Below are positions 61,759 through 64,000 of a stretch of 64,000 bases of DNA, piece after piece. The notes under the pieces are model-generated. The model did not search any database, was not told the origin of the DNA, and saw nothing but the letters and a program-made list of their open reading frames with translations. A program made the position numbers and the translations under genes. The stretch comes from Cyanoderma ruficeps (Eukaryota > Chordata > Aves > Passeriformes > Timaliidae), in NCBI GenBank assembly GCA_008694505.1, contig VZDJ01006028.1, forward strand, positions 1,706,369-1,770,368, written 5' to 3'. Within the stretch, counting starts at the first letter, position 1, and each line of letters starts with the position of its first letter.

Positions 61759-63106
61759 TAATTCAGCTCCTGTCAAGCAATATTTTTGAATCAATGAAAA
61801 ATAAAGATATCTTAAATATGGAAATATTGTGTACTTAATATTTTGTGCTAGTCTACTAGCATATATCATTTCTTTAGAAATTAAATTACCTTTTATGTTG
61901 TTCTAATGCTTTTCAAACCAGTATGATTTTTAAGTTACTTAAATTGCTGTCCACATTCACAATGCTTTTCTTTGTGGAGCAGGGGGTGTGGTGAAACAAG
62001 TTTTAAGATAATCTTCAATTCTTGGTTGTGAACAGGATATTTATTTCTGGAATCTGTTATTTGCTTTGTCTGCCCTCATTTTGCAGATTTTCTTCTTGCT
62101 TTATCGTTGAATGTACTCCCTCTCAGGAAAGGAGAATATTCTGCTTTCCTCTTCAGAGCTCAACCTCACATGAGAGGCATCTTTCTTCTCTGCTGCCTCA
62201 CTATGTCATTTTAGCAGAACACAAAGTGTTCCATGCTTATCTTAAAATTCAGGTATACATGGGAATGTCCAAAAACCTCTCCTGGGTGGTGGAGGAGTTT
62301 TACAGTGGATCTGTTGCAATACTGTGGACCATGTGCAGTCCCATGGTGGAAGGCTTCAGAAATGAGTCTGGGGGCTATGACCTCCCTGCGCTGGACACAG
62401 ACAGAGCTGATTTTTAGCGCAGCTGCTGAGTTGGCTTTCCTCATGGATACATTCTTCTCCCCAGGCTTCTTTACTTCTTAGACCTGAGAAAATTGGGAAA
62501 TAGAACCACCTTTATCTTATCTCAAGCTCTTTTCAGGTGGCTTAACTTTATGTCATGATTTCCAGGAATTCGCAGAGGCTTATTAGGTGTGGGATGGAGG
62601 TTTGGTGGCTGCACGTGAGCACTGGCTTCTTTATACAGCTTGCCATAGTGGGCAAAGTCCTACAGTGACCTTACTAATGTTTGAGCCATTAACCATTAAC
62701 TTCTCAATTTCTCATAGATACTAGGCTTCAGCAGAAAGAAAAAAATTAAGACAGAATATCATCAGAAAAAAAGTAGCACAGAATCATGTAATTCAGATCA
62801 GGAATAAGAGTTCATAGCCTTTCATTATGTATTCCTTATTGATGCCTTCATTTTGCAACAGGGATGTTTGTAGTTCAAATTTTTTGAATATAGTTTTATA
62901 TAGTGGAGTGATCAAAAATAGTGATTATTGTCTCATAAAACTAACCTAATTTCTACATGTGAGTTCATTATTAGTGACTTCCCAGCAAGGTGCAGTTTCT
63001 GGCAAATTTTATGAAAATGAAGACCACTTCTCTGGCTTAATATATTTTCACACCTTATTGATCAATTTGAAATATGCTGTATAAAGATGTCATTTTGATG
63101 CAGAAA

Positions 63107-63140
63107 ATAAGCATAGGATATGCATAAGCATAGGATATGC
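63107..63140. repeat. Perfect 17-base tandem duplication
   Basis: The unit 'ataagcataggatatgc' occurs twice in direct succession. Confidence 0.97.
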
Positions 63141-63963
63141 AGATATGCTTACAGGATAGGAAGAATACACTAATTTCTACTTCTTTTGATATTTAAAGCA
63201 GTAAAGAAATAAAATAAACTTTTTTTACCTATGAAAAAAAATTACACTGAGGTGCTGCTTAGGGGAATGCTATGACTCAGCATTACTTTTTCACATGTCT
63301 AAGTTCATCAGTTCCACAGCAGAAGTGTAGGGAAGGTTTGTATCTGAAGACACCTCAGATGTCTGTTGGTCTCAGGTTATATCCCTGGATTGAGACTGAC
63401 TGAAATTTAAATACATTGGAACTGTGGAGATCCAACAGCCCAAAACTTGCGTGTGTAAGAGTGTTTTCCACAGCCCTTTCTTCTGTTCCAAACATGCAAA
63501 CTCTATTGCAAAAAAAGAGAGTGATTATCTCTGTAGATTTTTCCAGTGTGTTACATCACGCATTGCCAAGGTATTACCTGATACCTGCAAGTAATGAATT
63601 CAAGCATAAAGATACAGATTAGTATTCATTCATTTTGACTAACCTGAAATACTACTTCATAATCTGATCAATAACAACAGTATTTAGTATTTATGTACTA
63701 CTTTTCTCTCTTGAAAGGCTATATGCAGGATAATTTGGCTGCCAACATATGCAAACTAAACAACACACAAGTCTCAATGGATTCTGTTTGTATTATAAAT
63801 CACTCTTGCCCGTGAAAGGCTCAAAAAGAGTGTTTCTTCTTCTGTTCTGGCTATTGAGAAATAACATTTACACTGAATATCCTGGAAGATTAACTGTCTG
63901 TTGTAATCCTGAGTTTAGATTCAAATAGTGTAGAGAAGGAGAAGAATTTTCAGTACAGGACTT

Positions 63964-64000
63964 ACATATATGTGTGTGTGTATATATATATATATGTGTG
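63964..64000. repeat. TG/TA microsatellite at the window edge
   Basis: A compound run of TA and TG dinucleotides that continues past the end of the window, so its full length is unknown. Confidence 0.95.

Overview
This is a nuclear DNA window from a bird. It is AT-rich, has vertebrate GT-AG introns, and carries many CR1 retrotransposon copies with typical avian 3' ends (reading 'tcatagaatcatagaa' when antisense). It also carries at least two families of avian endogenous-retrovirus LTRs. The LTR types fit a neoavian, possibly passerine, genome better than chicken; that is an inference from remembered families. One ambiguous base (n) sits at 17925.

The whole window lies inside one large gene on the plus strand. 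Twelve exons (1,998 coding bases, 666 codons) join without a frameshift or stop and encode a run of CUB and Sushi (CCP) domains: the second half of a CUB, Sushi, CUB, Sushi, CUB, then four Sushi domains in a row. That change from alternating CUB-Sushi to tandem Sushi is the hallmark of CSMD proteins after their 14th CUB. The residues match my recollection of human CSMD1 much better than CSMD2 or CSMD3, so I call it CSMD1. It is a giant type I membrane protein, mainly neuronal and epithelial, linked to complement control and synapse biology. Neither the start nor the end of the gene is in the window.

Layout: exons at 145-354, 10869-11057, 14801-14978, 16769-16914, 18400-18480, 18620-18733, 28105-28293, 30438-30584, 40667-40855, 49116-49301, 58893-59087 and 61526-61699. 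Introns range from 139 bp to about 10.5 kb. All exon-encoded domains start and end on phase 1 introns; phase 1 is also used inside the split Sushi and the last CUB, and only the 14978/16769 junction is phase 2.

The introns hold the repeats: CR1 fragments (5640, 7330, 13515, 18074, 44825, 52460, 54736), an older CR1/L3-like copy at 20855, another split by an LTR at 50145-51415, and LTRs at 8600, 22653, 33290-34115 and 50374. I see no complete gene on the minus strand, no tRNA, rRNA, CRISPR or operon, and no sign of a new biological system. The most notable items are the nested and composite repeats, a long CR1 lacking its 3' end, two strong hairpins and a pyrimidine-rich stretch.
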